In this document: piece by piece, positions 25,001-34,144 of the stretch
Layout: every line of letters begins with the position of its first letter
How positions within the stretch are numbered: position 1 is the first letter of the stretch
Origin: a virus
Virus record (IMG/VR): IMGVR_UViG_3300027759_000007
Coordinates: 1 to 64,000 of that record
DNA length: 64,000 nucleotides
Direction: 5' to 3' (one strand)
Position numbers and translations under genes: made by a program
Notes under the pieces: generated by a model
Database searches by the model: none
Told to the model about the DNA's origin: nothing
What the model saw: only the letters and a program-made list of their open reading frames with translations

Positions 25001-28000
25001 CCCACGTTGACGGATGCGCTTCCGAGCTTCCTCACGTTTTTCAACAAGGAAGTCCTTCATCGTTGTGCCCTTCTTGGCAGCGATGCGGGACTGAGCAATC
25101 AGGTCGTTGGCGGTCTTCTTGGTGAGCGCCATCGCCTCTTTGAAAGTCTCATCGAAGACACTCGTTAGCTCGGCTTCGGCACCTGCGGAGGCTTTGGTCT
25201 TGGCGATCTCTGCCTCGATTTTGGTGATCTTCGAGTGAGTGGCTTGGGCGTCAGCCTTTTCCTCTTTGGAGAGTTCTGCTTGCTTGGCTCCTTGAAGGCG
25301 CACGACCATGTTGGCGAGGCTAAAGTCCATCCAAGCTGACATTTTGCGGAAGTTGAGCGCACGACCACTGAAGGTGCCCATGACAGCACTCGCTTGCTGG
25401 ACATCTGCCAGGGCGTTAATGGCGTCAGAGACGCGCTGATTCGCCGACTCTAGCTCACTGGCAGAGGCTTTGGTCTGAGCCTCCACGGCTGCATTGTAGG
25501 AGTTGGTGCGGACGACGGCTTCACGCAGTAGGATAGGCACCTCCACGGGTGACACCTCGCGAGGACGTGAAAGCATCTCACTGACAAGCTCGGAACCTCT
25601 GTTCGGGTTCCGCTCCATCTCGACTCGGGCATCTTCCCACGCCTTTTCCCACTTGTAGGGGCCATCGAGCGGTGTCTCAAGCTGCGGCAGTCCGAGGATC
25701 TCAGCCACTTGGTTGAGTTGCTCGTTGACGATGCTGACTGGACCTTCAAGGGGTGTAGGTTCTGCTGCTGCTGCTGCTGCTGCTGCTGCGGGTGGCTTAG
25801 CAGGCGGCGGCGGTGGCGGCTCAGACGCCTTCGTCTCAGGTGCAGGTGGCTCCGCTTCCACTGGCGCAACTCCATCCATCCCATCAAAGGCATATTTCTC
25901 CCTGACTGCGTTGTAGATGTCTTGAAGGTTCTCCTGGATGCTCGGGCCAAGTTCGTCGATCATCTTCTTGGAGAAAGCAGCGAATGTGCGTGCTCCACGC
26001 TCCACGTAGTAAGCACCAATAACGACTGCATCAGCGAGCGCTGTGGGGTCGAGCAGCAGGTTCGTTGATCCGCCGAGACGGGTCTTGCTCTTGATGTCTT
26101 TGAGAGCCTTGGCGACTCGTTCCTCGGTAATGAGGGTGTTTTTGGATGCCTCGAACTTGGCCCGCCCTTTGGGCGTTTCCGGCAGGATGTAAACAATCCC
26201 ACCTGTCCCTGAGAACAGCGGGTCAATCACCTCATCAAAAAGTGAGTCAGGCACGTTCACACAACCTGATGAAATTCGATTATCTACAGGGGATTTTGAA
26301 CTCAATCGGTCAGAGCGATTCTGCGATGGAATACCCTGATAAACACGGTGGACTGCTAAAACACTGTCCTCTTTTTCGAGGAAATCGAGAGTCTTACCAT
26401 AGTTATATTCGTTGTTGGCATCAGGGTCGATAGTGGCTTCAAAACGCCCTGATGGTGTAACCTTCCCACCATTGAGCGTGTCCCCTTTGTCCATCCCGAA
26501 CAGTGCAGACTCACTACGCACCAAGACGCCCGAGCCATTAAACACATACATCTTGCCACCTGTTTTGTCACCGACCACGAAGGGGCGACCATTTGCATTG
26601 TTAGAATCGACCACCCAGTTAGCGGTAGAGACAACCATAGATGGAGCACGGGTGCCTTTGAAATCGGCTTTCTTCGTCAGCTTCATGCCGCCGATGCCTA
26701 CACGCTTACCTGCAACATCCCCGACAGGGAGCAGGCTGGCAGGAGGCATGTCTCCAAGTGATCGGTCCTTTGCGCTTACCGTTGAAAGCACAGGGTCAAA
26801 GGACTTTGTGACGGGCACGTCAACGTAAGTGGCTTGGGTGTTTCCTGTCTGCGAAGACACCGCGATGATTCCACCAAGCAGTAACGTCTTAACTTTTGAA
26901 GCCAGCTTCGCGAAGATTTTGGCGAGACGACTGGTAGCCGCCTTGGCTGTTACCAACCAGTCTGCATAGGCTTCTCGGAAAGACTTCTTCGCTTCTGCAT
27001 TCCACTCGGACTGGCCCAGGTCTTCTGCGGCTTCCTGCTTCTCTTGCGAGGTCAGAGAGGCGTCGATCTCTTGATCCACCTCTACCGTTGGTTCTGGAGC
27101 AGGATTCTCTGCCTTCACCCCACCATCAGGTCGGTAAACATAAAGCTCACCATCTGCGACGTAGCCTTCTGGGAGCGTGATGCCGTAGGTGTCAACGGCG
27201 GCTTGGGAGACTGGCTTCTGATCCACCAAGGCTTTATTCACCTCGCCATAGTGGTCGGATGCACCACGCTTTATGTCGGATTCTGTCGGGGTTGAAACTT
27301 TATCTAAACGTTCCTTGGTGTCTTTTATCGCAGCAGCTTTAGATTTGTAGTTCTGCCCACCTGAGAAGCCCCATGTCTGGCCTGTTTTCGCAAGCTCATA
27401 ATCCTGCTTGGCAAGTTCAATGACTTCTTGATGCCCAAGCTGACCACGCTCCTCTGGCGTCATCTGCTCAGGCTTCGACGTGTCACGCTGTCCGCTTGGA
27501 CTTGGCTCGGTGAGGGTGGTGGGTGACTCCTGCTTTTGTGAAGACAACCACTGCGCGTAGTCATGCTCGGCTTTGGTGACAATGAACCGAGCGCCGCTCT
27601 CTGTCTCTAGCGAGTACTCCGTCTTGTTGCCTGCTGCTTTCCGCTTGCGCTCGAACTCCGCCTGCTCACGGTTGTCCATGCGGTTTGACTGCCTGCCTGT
27701 CAGGTCTTTAATAGCAGGAACTTCCTCAGTCTTTGGAGCATAGCCGTCCTCCACCATCTCGCGGATAACTTTCTCACGTTGACCTGTGTAGTCTTTATTC
27801 TTTTCGGTGCTCCTGCGGGCGGTGCTCTCTTGTAGAGTCTTCTTCAACTTACCACGCTGCATGGCGGTGAGGTCGAGGTCATCCAAGTAGTCGTTGAGAG
27901 GCTTGTCCTTTGCCTCTTGCTCTGCTTTGGCAGCTTCAGCCTTGGCCTGCTGTTTATCGAAGAAAGCCTTGTTCTGCCTCTCCATGTCTTGCTGACGCAG

Positions 28001-31000
28001 CGACTCCTTGATAGCCTCTTCTTGAGAATCTACAATCTGATCTCCAAAGCCTCGTTTGTCGGATTGCTGAATGAGCCAACGGCTACCAGATTGGTAAACA
28101 CTGTACTTCCCTTCTTGTGGGACACCTTCAGCAGCACTTGACTTTCCCGTTTCTTCGGTGTTCTTCTGCACAGTAACGGCAGGGATCGACCCCTCTGCCG
28201 TGGTTGGCAACTGACTAGGACTGCCCTCCTGTGTTTGCGCGACTGGGGGGAGGGTTTCTTTTTGGGACTTTTCACGCTCGTAGATGCGCTGCGACATGCG
28301 TGCAATCTCTTCGCCTTTGCTGTTGTCGGACATCCCGCTCCATGAAGTGTCACCCTGCTCGGCAGCAATCGCTGAAAGCTCGGTCCTCCATTTTGCTCCT
28401 GCTGACTCCACTCGCGGTGTTATCTCTGCACTGATACGACGCATACCTGTGAGCATGGCAGCACTGTCGTCTTTGATTTTCTGTAGGTCATCGCGGAGGC
28501 TCACAAGCTCACTTTTGCTCATCTTAGCGAAGCTCTTGCCTCGCTCCTTCCACGTGTTGAAAAGATTGAAGTTGGACGGTTTCGGCCCAAGTATTTCTGC
28601 GATTATGTCGGCTTTAGTTTGACTCTTTGCCTTGGCTTCTGAGGGGGCTTGTGGGGCTACTTGCTCGACGTTCTCCACAGGTTTTGTTTCTTGGCGTTCT
28701 TCACCCACACGACGCAGCCACTCCATAGGGACGGTCATCTGTGTCTTACCTGTCCACACGACAGCTTTGCCTTCTAGCGGCCCACGGTAACTGACTTCAG
28801 TATCCGTGCCTGAGTAAGGTGAATACATGATGAGTTTGTCATCAGGGGAAAACTCTGTTTCTGGCGTCACGACAGTCCCTTTCTCGGCGACGGGTTGGGC
28901 TTGGGGAGGCGGGGCTTCCTCTTGGGTTGACTCGCTTCGCATATACTCAAAAAGTGCATCTGCACTTGGAAACTTACGAATCACGGTTCCTTTTTTGAAC
29001 TGCGGGTTGGCTTTCTCACCTTGAGGAACCCAAGTTGCTTCATCTGCGACAACCGTGAATCCCCCATCCTTTTGCTTCTCGTAGCGCACATACTGTCCAT
29101 CTGCGAAGAGAGAGCTTTCAGGAGCTGTGCGTGGGGCGCTACCTTTGAACTTTTCCAAGTCTGCTTGGAGATAGCCCATCCAGTCTTTTTTGGCCTGCTC
29201 CGGTGTGCGGTTCCGAGCTTCTCGCATCATCTCCGCGATGTCTGTGAACGCCCCAATAGCATCAGCTGTTCTGCGATCAAGTCCCGCATCAAGAGCCTCC
29301 TGACGACGCTGCATACCTGTTTTTGGTGCTTGGTTTTCCATCTCCAACCCTACCTCCGTTTCACCAGCGTCCGCAACTACATTTTCTGTTTGTGGAAACT
29401 TATCTTCGGTGATCGGAGGCGTTGGAGCCTCTTCACCTGCTGGTATTGGCTCGACGGGCGGGGCGGTTTCTTCGATGGCTGGTTCACTTGGGGGTGTGGG
29501 TGTTTCTTTCTGTACAGGCTGTGCCAGAGCGGCTAGGCTTCTTGCGATTGCCTCCTCAACTTTCTTTTCATAGTCCTTCGTGTTCTGCCCCCCTGCTTGC
29601 CTAGACAGCACAGCGTCACCCAAATCCTTCACCAGTTTGTTATGCGCGGCTAGAGCCGCAGGATCAGGAACTACAGGAGCAGGAGCAGGAGCAGGAGGAC
29701 GGGCAGGAGCAGGAGGACGGGCAGGAGCAGGAGCCAACTGCGCGTCTCGCATCGCCTTGAACCTCTCCAAAGCTGCGCTTGCTTGGCTATCGGCAATTGC
29801 TGCCGCAGTCGCAGGCAGGACATCCACGTTGGTCATCACTGTCTCAGCGGTGGCAGTCTCAAGACTCTTCGCCATCTCCTTTGTCTGCTCATTCAGGCGA
29901 CCGATAAAGGCGTCGTTCGATTCCCCTGGCTCCTGTGTCAGGTTGCGTACAGGACTCACCCGAACGTCTGCCGTCCCACGGCCACCCATTACGGTTGGCT
30001 TGGCTTCGACTTGCGTTGACGTGGCGGTCGGGCGTGCTGGATTGACGTAGCGCTCGACGGCTGACTCAAGACCTGATAGTCCTGCTTCAACAACGGTCGT
30101 CGGGATTGTCCCTTCGACAGTCTGAGCAATAGCCTCCTCTTCAGGAGTGGTAGGCACAGCCAAGTCTCGCGGACGCATGAGAGCACCAGCACCCGCCATC
30201 CCACCTTCGATCACACCGGAGCCGACAGCACCGAGAGCGCCTGCCTCTGCGATCTGAGCACCTGTAGCACGGGGGTCTTGGAGATACTCGGTGCCTGCTT
30301 CTTGACCACCTTCTTTCAGCATCCCTGCACCGACACCTCTGAGTGCAGAAGCGACTCCACCTGCGCGGGCGGCTTCGAGTGCTTTAGCACCTCGCAGCAT
30401 TGGGAGCGCGGCTGATGCCAAGTCGATAGGGCTTTCCTGCATGGAGAAAGAACGAGTAACCATCTCCTTGCCAAGTCCTTCTGGCATAGCTTTTAACGTG
30501 CGTTCGGCTTCGGGCTTCTGCGCTGCCCACCGACGAAGGCGGGTTTCATACTGTTGATCTGTCTCGGTGACACGATTCTTGAAAGCCTCCCAGCTTTGGG
30601 GATCTTTGGTAGCGACGTAATCAGCTAAGAACTGCCGAGCACCTGCTTCTTCAGGTATGTCTGAGTCAGCCCGTGCTGGGTTGCGGTCAGACTGCATGAA
30701 GGCTCCAAGTCTTTCTTGGTCGATGTCGCCCATCCGGTCAGCAGCTACGCCTGCTCTGGAGACACTGGATATGAGAGCGTCCACATACGCTTGGGTGTCG
30801 GGGTCATCAATGTCTTTGGAGTCATACTCGCCACTCAGCCACCGCTCAAAACCTTGAGGTGATGCGCCTGTGTCCAAATCTTCTCGAAGGCTTTCGAGGA
30901 GTGCATCTCGCTGCTCCTGTCGGTCGTTCGGATCAAGTTGCTTGATGCGTTGACCTGCGGTGTCCACAAGACCCTTCACCCCCTGCACAAGGCGAGTGCC

Positions 31001-31309
31001 TGACCCTGTGTTCGTCAAACCGAGTGCATCGGTGGCTGCAAACACTGCGGCTCCACCTGCTGCGGGAATGGATTTAACTGTCTCCTCAACAGCAGTGCCC
31101 ACAAACTTGCCCGCCTTAGAGAGCGAGCTTGGCTCGGACTTACCCCATAGGGAGTCCATCAACTGCTTGTGTGACTCTGCATCCAAGCCAGACTTGGCAT
31201 CAATGCCTACTTGCCGAATGAAGTCTCGGCGTGTGGATTCATCAGACCATGATGGGTGCGTGGTAAGGGCATCGACATCAACTTTAAGTTGGAGGGGATC
31301 GTAAGGCAT
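22070..31309 (-). CDS. Giant virion/polyvalent protein with L,D-transpeptidase domain
   Basis: A 3079-residue protein. The N-terminal region is helical with an amphipathic Ala/Gly-rich stretch, followed by Pro/Ala-rich linkers (about 500-600, and PPPPPPAKPP with an Ala-9 tract near 1840). Residues about 1520-1710 form an L,D-transpeptidase (YkuD)-type domain ending in ISSGCVNVP (catalytic Cys near 1683) with a conserved HRVYQG upstream; a hydrophobic segment lies just before it. Two homologous ~50-residue modules follow (GAYYVERGARTFAAFSKKMIDELGP and ASYIAEGVVSLADLTAKMIGDFGP). Residues about 2320-2630 are a repeated coiled coil, and the C-terminus resembles the LPD38 'large polyvalent protein' domain. 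It is probably packed in the capsid and ejected, with the transpeptidase-like domain acting on peptidoglycan, as the lytic domain of T7 gp16 does. Confidence 0.85.
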   Translation of the reverse strand: MPYDPLQLKVDVDALTTHPSWSDESTRRDFIRQVGIDAKSGLDAESHKQLMDSLWGKSEPSSLSKAGKFVGTAVEETVKSIPAAGGAAVFAATDALGLTNTGSGTRLVQGVKGLVDTAGQRIKQLDPNDRQEQRDALLESLREDLDTGASPQGFERWLSGEYDSKDIDDPDTQAYVDALISSVSRAGVAADRMGDIDQERLGAFMQSDRNPARADSDIPEEAGARQFLADYVATKDPQSWEAFKNRVTETDQQYETRLRRWAAQKPEAERTLKAMPEGLGKEMVTRSFSMQESPIDLASAALPMLRGAKALEAARAGGVASALRGVGAGMLKEGGQEAGTEYLQDPRATGAQIAEAGALGAVGSGVIEGGMAGAGALMRPRDLAVPTTPEEEAIAQTVEGTIPTTVVEAGLSGLESAVERYVNPARPTATSTQVEAKPTVMGGRGTADVRVSPVRNLTQEPGESNDAFIGRLNEQTKEMAKSLETATAETVMTNVDVLPATAAAIADSQASAALERFKAMRDAQLAPAPARPPAPARPPAPAPAPVVPDPAALAAHNKLVKDLGDAVLSRQAGGQNTKDYEKKVEEAIARSLAALAQPVQKETPTPPSEPAIEETAPPVEPIPAGEEAPTPPITEDKFPQTENVVADAGETEVGLEMENQAPKTGMQRRQEALDAGLDRRTADAIGAFTDIAEMMREARNRTPEQAKKDWMGYLQADLEKFKGSAPRTAPESSLFADGQYVRYEKQKDGGFTVVADEATWVPQGEKANPQFKKGTVIRKFPSADALFEYMRSESTQEEAPPPQAQPVAEKGTVVTPETEFSPDDKLIMYSPYSGTDTEVSYRGPLEGKAVVWTGKTQMTVPMEWLRRVGEERQETKPVENVEQVAPQAPSEAKAKSQTKADIIAEILGPKPSNFNLFNTWKERGKSFAKMSKSELVSLRDDLQKIKDDSAAMLTGMRRISAEITPRVESAGAKWRTELSAIAAEQGDTSWSGMSDNSKGEEIARMSQRIYEREKSQKETLPPVAQTQEGSPSQLPTTAEGSIPAVTVQKNTEETGKSSAAEGVPQEGKYSVYQSGSRWLIQQSDKRGFGDQIVDSQEEAIKESLRQQDMERQNKAFFDKQQAKAEAAKAEQEAKDKPLNDYLDDLDLTAMQRGKLKKTLQESTARRSTEKNKDYTGQREKVIREMVEDGYAPKTEEVPAIKDLTGRQSNRMDNREQAEFERKRKAAGNKTEYSLETESGARFIVTKAEHDYAQWLSSQKQESPTTLTEPSPSGQRDTSKPEQMTPEERGQLGHQEVIELAKQDYELAKTGQTWGFSGGQNYKSKAAAIKDTKERLDKVSTPTESDIKRGASDHYGEVNKALVDQKPVSQAAVDTYGITLPEGYVADGELYVYRPDGGVKAENPAPEPTVEVDQEIDASLTSQEKQEAAEDLGQSEWNAEAKKSFREAYADWLVTAKAATSRLAKIFAKLASKVKTLLLGGIIAVSSQTGNTQATYVDVPVTKSFDPVLSTVSAKDRSLGDMPPASLLPVGDVAGKRVGIGGMKLTKKADFKGTRAPSMVVSTANWVVDSNNANGRPFVVGDKTGGKMYVFNGSGVLVRSESALFGMDKGDTLNGGKVTPSGRFEATIDPDANNEYNYGKTLDFLEKEDSVLAVHRVYQGIPSQNRSDRLSSKSPVDNRISSGCVNVPDSLFDEVIDPLFSGTGGIVYILPETPKGRAKFEASKNTLITEERVAKALKDIKSKTRLGGSTNLLLDPTALADAVVIGAYYVERGARTFAAFSKKMIDELGPSIQENLQDIYNAVREKYAFDGMDGVAPVEAEPPAPETKASEPPPPPPAKPPAAAAAAAAAEPTPLEGPVSIVNEQLNQVAEILGLPQLETPLDGPYKWEKAWEDARVEMERNPNRGSELVSEMLSRPREVSPVEVPILLREAVVRTNSYNAAVEAQTKASASELESANQRVSDAINALADVQQASAVMGTFSGRALNFRKMSAWMDFSLANMVVRLQGAKQAELSKEEKADAQATHSKITKIEAEIAKTKASAGAEAELTSVFDETFKEAMALTKKTANDLIAQSRIAAKKGTTMKDFLVEKREEARKRIRQRGGNLNMGLNPADLFDHAVIMASYIAEGVVSLADLTAKMIGDFGPGIEKHIPQIKKEADALLEAEQSVFEKPEEGTTKSYAEQLVESQGESLSDRWVYNRVKEWLVEQGEAGLKRDSKELLDEVFGVITEEVNEFDPSITEQQLRDMFSGYGKVKFPDPEAAAVKLRQMRRLELLFDKLERARAGVAPLRAGLQRDETTPEEREALRLLNQTMKDLDIPQAPSGRNIKTPLDAVKSRLKNSIEDLDKQIKERKRTDRPRKDVEYDDEANKLKAQRDALQKQLDEIDPPRPPTAQERITARLKDLNKQITELERKIKEKDFAPTQNKTPLTEQLQVKMDARDALSQTLKELRIKEEGLPVRTQEQVNEDAQASLTRQIDALEKQIREQDFAPKEGLKPEMSPQLFRLKARVETLREQRDQLKEDLGFRKKQKTDDELVDAAVASLEKSIDSLNKQINEGDLASKTRPSKTPEVAKIKNLRAERDSLREEVQRLRKVKEDAARDPVAEKIKADRKQLQRVIQGYEDRIAKSDFRKRPKVAKVYDDSLMQLEIDLDNIKAEWSKKVFEAHLASRTKLQRMFDTGGQVLNTSRAILTSMDLSAVLRQGGFIGLGNPIRAFRNIGPMLKAFTSDDVSKASLKRLKQRDNWRNYVMAGLYIAETDQTKMSAQEEAFMSRWVDKIPGGVKGLFIGSLVRGSQRAYLAFLNNMRADTFDSLLNQLQKGPTPTREEMESIARYINVATGRGDLGKGAFNQAAVGLNTIFFAPRLVVSRFQIIGGMPIFKATGRTKALVLQEYAKFIMGAAIVYALAGMAQDDEDKPLEFDPRSSDFLKIRYGDTRVDPLGGLIQATVFVSRIIAGEKKSASGKIVPIRDTFRLPNLFREVAKTDKVPYGGSNVFDVGSTFMRTKFSPAFGGVVDLVTGENVIGETVTPMDIAYKMTVPMSFDEARETMEAHGMPKGAALTTLMLFGAGVMTYNDQKK

Positions 31310-31332
31310 CGGTCAGAATAGTCGCTGGTTAA

Positions 31333-32229
31333 TCAAGGCTGAACTGCCGTAGATTTAACAGGGATTTTCTGCATATCCAATGCTCTTTGCAAAAAAGCAC
31401 TCGGCTTTGGGGTCGCTACAGGCGCGACATCTTCAGGACGCATCGTGGAGAGCGTGTCATCTGTGACTTTCTGGAGACGCTGATTGTAGCTATCAAGTCG
31501 CGCTTTAAGAAGGGCTTTCTCCTCTTTTGTAGCAGCCACTTCATAGGCTTTCTCAGTGCGTTCGATGACTTTGGTCAAGAGGCCCATCTCCTTCTCGGCG
31601 GGGTTAGGAGGTGTGGAAGCCTTGGAACGAGACCGATCAAAAGAACGCCGAGCGGTTTCACGCTTCACCTCCACGGGGTCAAACGTTCCACTCTGCGTCC
31701 GATACATGTCGAACTGCTCCCTTGGCACCCCTGCCTCTGCAAGCTGCTGCATGAGCGGCTCGTTGAACTGATCGGTGCGGTAGGCTTCCCAAGCATCATT
31801 AGCGGTCATGCCTTCATCCAGCATCCGACGTTGGAAGTTCTGGAGAGCACGGGGATCTTTATCCTCCTGAATCTTGGTGTAGAAGTAAGTGCCTAGCTTC
31901 TGATCTGCGGGGGTAGCGGCTTGCTGGCGAAACTGCTGATAGTTTTGAACTAATCCCGCATTCCGACCACGGAAGATGTTTGGATTCTCGATGAGCGTCT
32001 GGTTGATCTGTTCATCAGACAAGTTTGGAGCTTGATTCAAGAGTTCATTCACCAGTTGATCCGCTTCCATCTGCCTCTGCTCTTGCTGGTAGGCTTCATC
32101 TTGCTGAAGCATCGCCCGAGCTTGTGGAGAGAACTGCGTGTTTTGCGAGCCTCCTGCTGGGGCTTTGAAGTAGCTGGTCAGAGGAATATTCCCGAAACCG
32201 AAAGTCTGTTCTGGTGTGAGGGCAGGCAT
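31333..32229 (-). CDS. Probable internal virion protein
   Basis: A 298-residue protein rich in Gln, Ala, Glu and Arg. It has long helices (ARAMLQQDEAYQQEQRQMEADQLVNELLNQ) and a charged coiled-coil C-terminal half. The Gln/Ala-rich helical character and the position between a connector candidate and the giant protein match the small ejection/core proteins of podoviruses. No motif identifies it further. Intact. Confidence 0.6.
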   Translation of the reverse strand: MPALTPEQTFGFGNIPLTSYFKAPAGGSQNTQFSPQARAMLQQDEAYQQEQRQMEADQLVNELLNQAPNLSDEQINQTLIENPNIFRGRNAGLVQNYQQFRQQAATPADQKLGTYFYTKIQEDKDPRALQNFQRRMLDEGMTANDAWEAYRTDQFNEPLMQQLAEAGVPREQFDMYRTQSGTFDPVEVKRETARRSFDRSRSKASTPPNPAEKEMGLLTKVIERTEKAYEVAATKEEKALLKARLDSYNQRLQKVTDDTLSTMRPEDVAPVATPKPSAFLQRALDMQKIPVKSTAVQP

Positions 32230-32232
32230 AAG

Positions 32233-33183
32233 TTATGCACCAATCTGGCTGGTTTTTCCCCACATCAAAGTGGAATCGACATTCAAGGTGATGCGACTTC
32301 CGCCACGGGCTGACTTGGCTTCTTGATTCAGGAAGTCGAGAGCACGGTCAAAAGCAGCCGATGCCTCTGTAATCTGCCCTGCGTTCTCAAAGGCCCGCAT
32401 CTTGAGTCCGTAGCGAAGGGCACTCAAACTGCCTGGAATCACCCAGTCGGTCTCATTGCGGAGAGGGATATAGCGTCGATTGCAGATGAGTTGCACAGCC
32501 TCCTCAAGTTCCCCTGTCTGATAGCGACGATAGCGAGGGACGGTCTCGCCTGGGTAGTAGGTGCTCAGAAGCGTCGGTGTAGCTCCATTGACCACACTCA
32601 AAGTCCAAGGTGCAACGATGGTTGAAGGTGCCTGCACACCGCTCACTACGGAGAACTGCTGCGTTGTCGTGACTGTTGGATTGACGAGAGTGACATTCAG
32701 GCCAAGCGACCCATCGGTTGAATACACATCGGCTCCATTCTGATCCAAACCGAACAGCCGCACGACTTTGCCTGCGTCAGAGGCACTCGAAACAGCCAGT
32801 CTCAGGGTGCCTGCTGTTGCGATGTCATACTGAGTCACGAAACCATCGCCTAGATCAATCAGCACACCTGACCACGCATCTGCGTCTGGAAGGATGCCTG
32901 GACCGCTTTCACTGAATTGGTAGAAAGGCGTAAAGACAGGCACCGGACGACGAAGATAGGACATCACCAGCACTGAGACATACCATCGTGGTAGTGAGAA
33001 GTAGTTCAGCCCGTTGACGGGGATCGTCACCAGTGGTGTCTGCCCCTTCCATTTGCCTGAGTTGATGAACCGCTCAACGACCTCGTTCAATGCTGGGATA
33101 AACAAAGCCGAATTGATGTCAGTGGCATCGACCTCTGTGTAGAGGGCGTTACGGCAGTCTGAGACGGTGATGCGGGTGTCCAT
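32233..33183 (-). CDS. Probable head-tail connector/adaptor protein
   Basis: A 316-residue protein. The N-terminal DTRITVSDCRNALYTEVDATDINSALFIPALNEVVERFINSGKWKG is a helical adaptor-like segment, the middle is beta-rich, and the C-terminus returns to helices (QLICNRRYIPLRNETDWVIPGSLSALRYGLKMRAFENAG), a pattern seen in 'tail tubular A / head-to-tail adaptor' proteins of short-tailed phages. Function is inferred from that layout and from its neighbours (internal virion proteins). It overlaps the upstream gene by 1 nt. Confidence 0.6.
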   Translation of the reverse strand: MDTRITVSDCRNALYTEVDATDINSALFIPALNEVVERFINSGKWKGQTPLVTIPVNGLNYFSLPRWYVSVLVMSYLRRPVPVFTPFYQFSESGPGILPDADAWSGVLIDLGDGFVTQYDIATAGTLRLAVSSASDAGKVVRLFGLDQNGADVYSTDGSLGLNVTLVNPTVTTTQQFSVVSGVQAPSTIVAPWTLSVVNGATPTLLSTYYPGETVPRYRRYQTGELEEAVQLICNRRYIPLRNETDWVIPGSLSALRYGLKMRAFENAGQITEASAAFDRALDFLNQEAKSARGGSRITLNVDSTLMWGKTSQIGA

Positions 33184-34085
33184 TAGGCTCGGGAAAGGGG
33201 TTTGCGCTTATCGGCAAGTTTGACATTAGCTAGCTTGACGCCTTTGAAGTTGTCGGTCTGCGGTTGGAACTTGTCAGTAGCTTGTCCCGTCCCAAGGTTT
33301 CCCTGCTTGTTGGCAAGACCCTGCATGACTTCGGAGAAGGGGCGACCATTGACCATGCCTTCTGAGCGTTTGGCTCCTGGGGTTGTTGGAGCAGGCCAAC
33401 CAGTGCCATACTGCCCTACAAGGTTTTTACCCCCGCCTTGTTCAGTTACCTGCATAGGCGACTGCTGCGTCTCCCTCAACAGCTTTAACCCCGCAGCCCT
33501 TTGTTCGAGATTTTGGCGATTTGCAGTGCTCGGATTAGGACCAGCTTGGGGCATGAGTCCGCTCCGCATAGGCACACGACCTTGAATTGGTCCTGCCATG
33601 ATATTGCCAAACTTGTTCATCTTCGATCCAGACGCGCTGTTGTCCTGATTGAACTTATCTCGAATGGTGTCGAAGGTGCCGTTCCGCTGAGACTGAGCAA
33701 TGCGCTGTTCACGGGTCTGAGCGAGCATCTGACCAAAACCTTCCACGCCACCTGCTGCGTTGCTGCCGCCGCCACCTGATGCGCTGCCGCCACGATTGAA
33801 GAAGCCCGGGTTAGCCGCATACATCGAACCCATCGGATTACCGAGCGTGGAGATACTCTTTGCCCCACGGGATAAGCCGTTCCGCTGTTCAGATGCAAGG
33901 CCCACCATCTGACCGTAGTCTTGGGTCGGAGTAAGTTGCCCGTCCTTAACTTTGAAACCGCTGGTTTCTAAGTTACGAGCCATTTCTTGAAACTCGTTTG
34001 GTTTTGTTTTGACTCCAACGATTTGCCGTCTTCCACTGGAGTTATAACCATTTGCGTCATACTTGGAGTTGTTTTGAGAAGCCAT
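33183..34085 (-). CDS. Gly/Asn/Gln-rich hypothetical virion protein
   Basis: A 300-residue low-complexity protein rich in Gly, Asn, Gln, Ser and Arg (for example GGSASGGGGSNAAGGVEGFGQ), with little predicted globular structure, ending in a basic tail. Its neighbours are structural genes, so a minor virion or assembly role is likely. No family recognised. The DNA carries no tandem repeat. Confidence 0.55.
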   Translation of the reverse strand: MASQNNSKYDANGYNSSGRRQIVGVKTKPNEFQEMARNLETSGFKVKDGQLTPTQDYGQMVGLASEQRNGLSRGAKSISTLGNPMGSMYAANPGFFNRGGSASGGGGSNAAGGVEGFGQMLAQTREQRIAQSQRNGTFDTIRDKFNQDNSASGSKMNKFGNIMAGPIQGRVPMRSGLMPQAGPNPSTANRQNLEQRAAGLKLLRETQQSPMQVTEQGGGKNLVGQYGTGWPAPTTPGAKRSEGMVNGRPFSEVMQGLANKQGNLGTGQATDKFQPQTDNFKGVKLANVKLADKRKPLSRA

Positions 34086-34144
34086 AATAGCCCTGATTTT
34101 ACTTGACGATGGGGGTTATGTCAAAGGTTGTTCGTTGCCTAGTT

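Noticed and set aside
25760-25790. Trinucleotide repeat as a regulatory microsatellite
   Set aside because: It is in frame within the giant gene and encodes an Ala run in a Pro/Ala linker, so it is most simply a linker.
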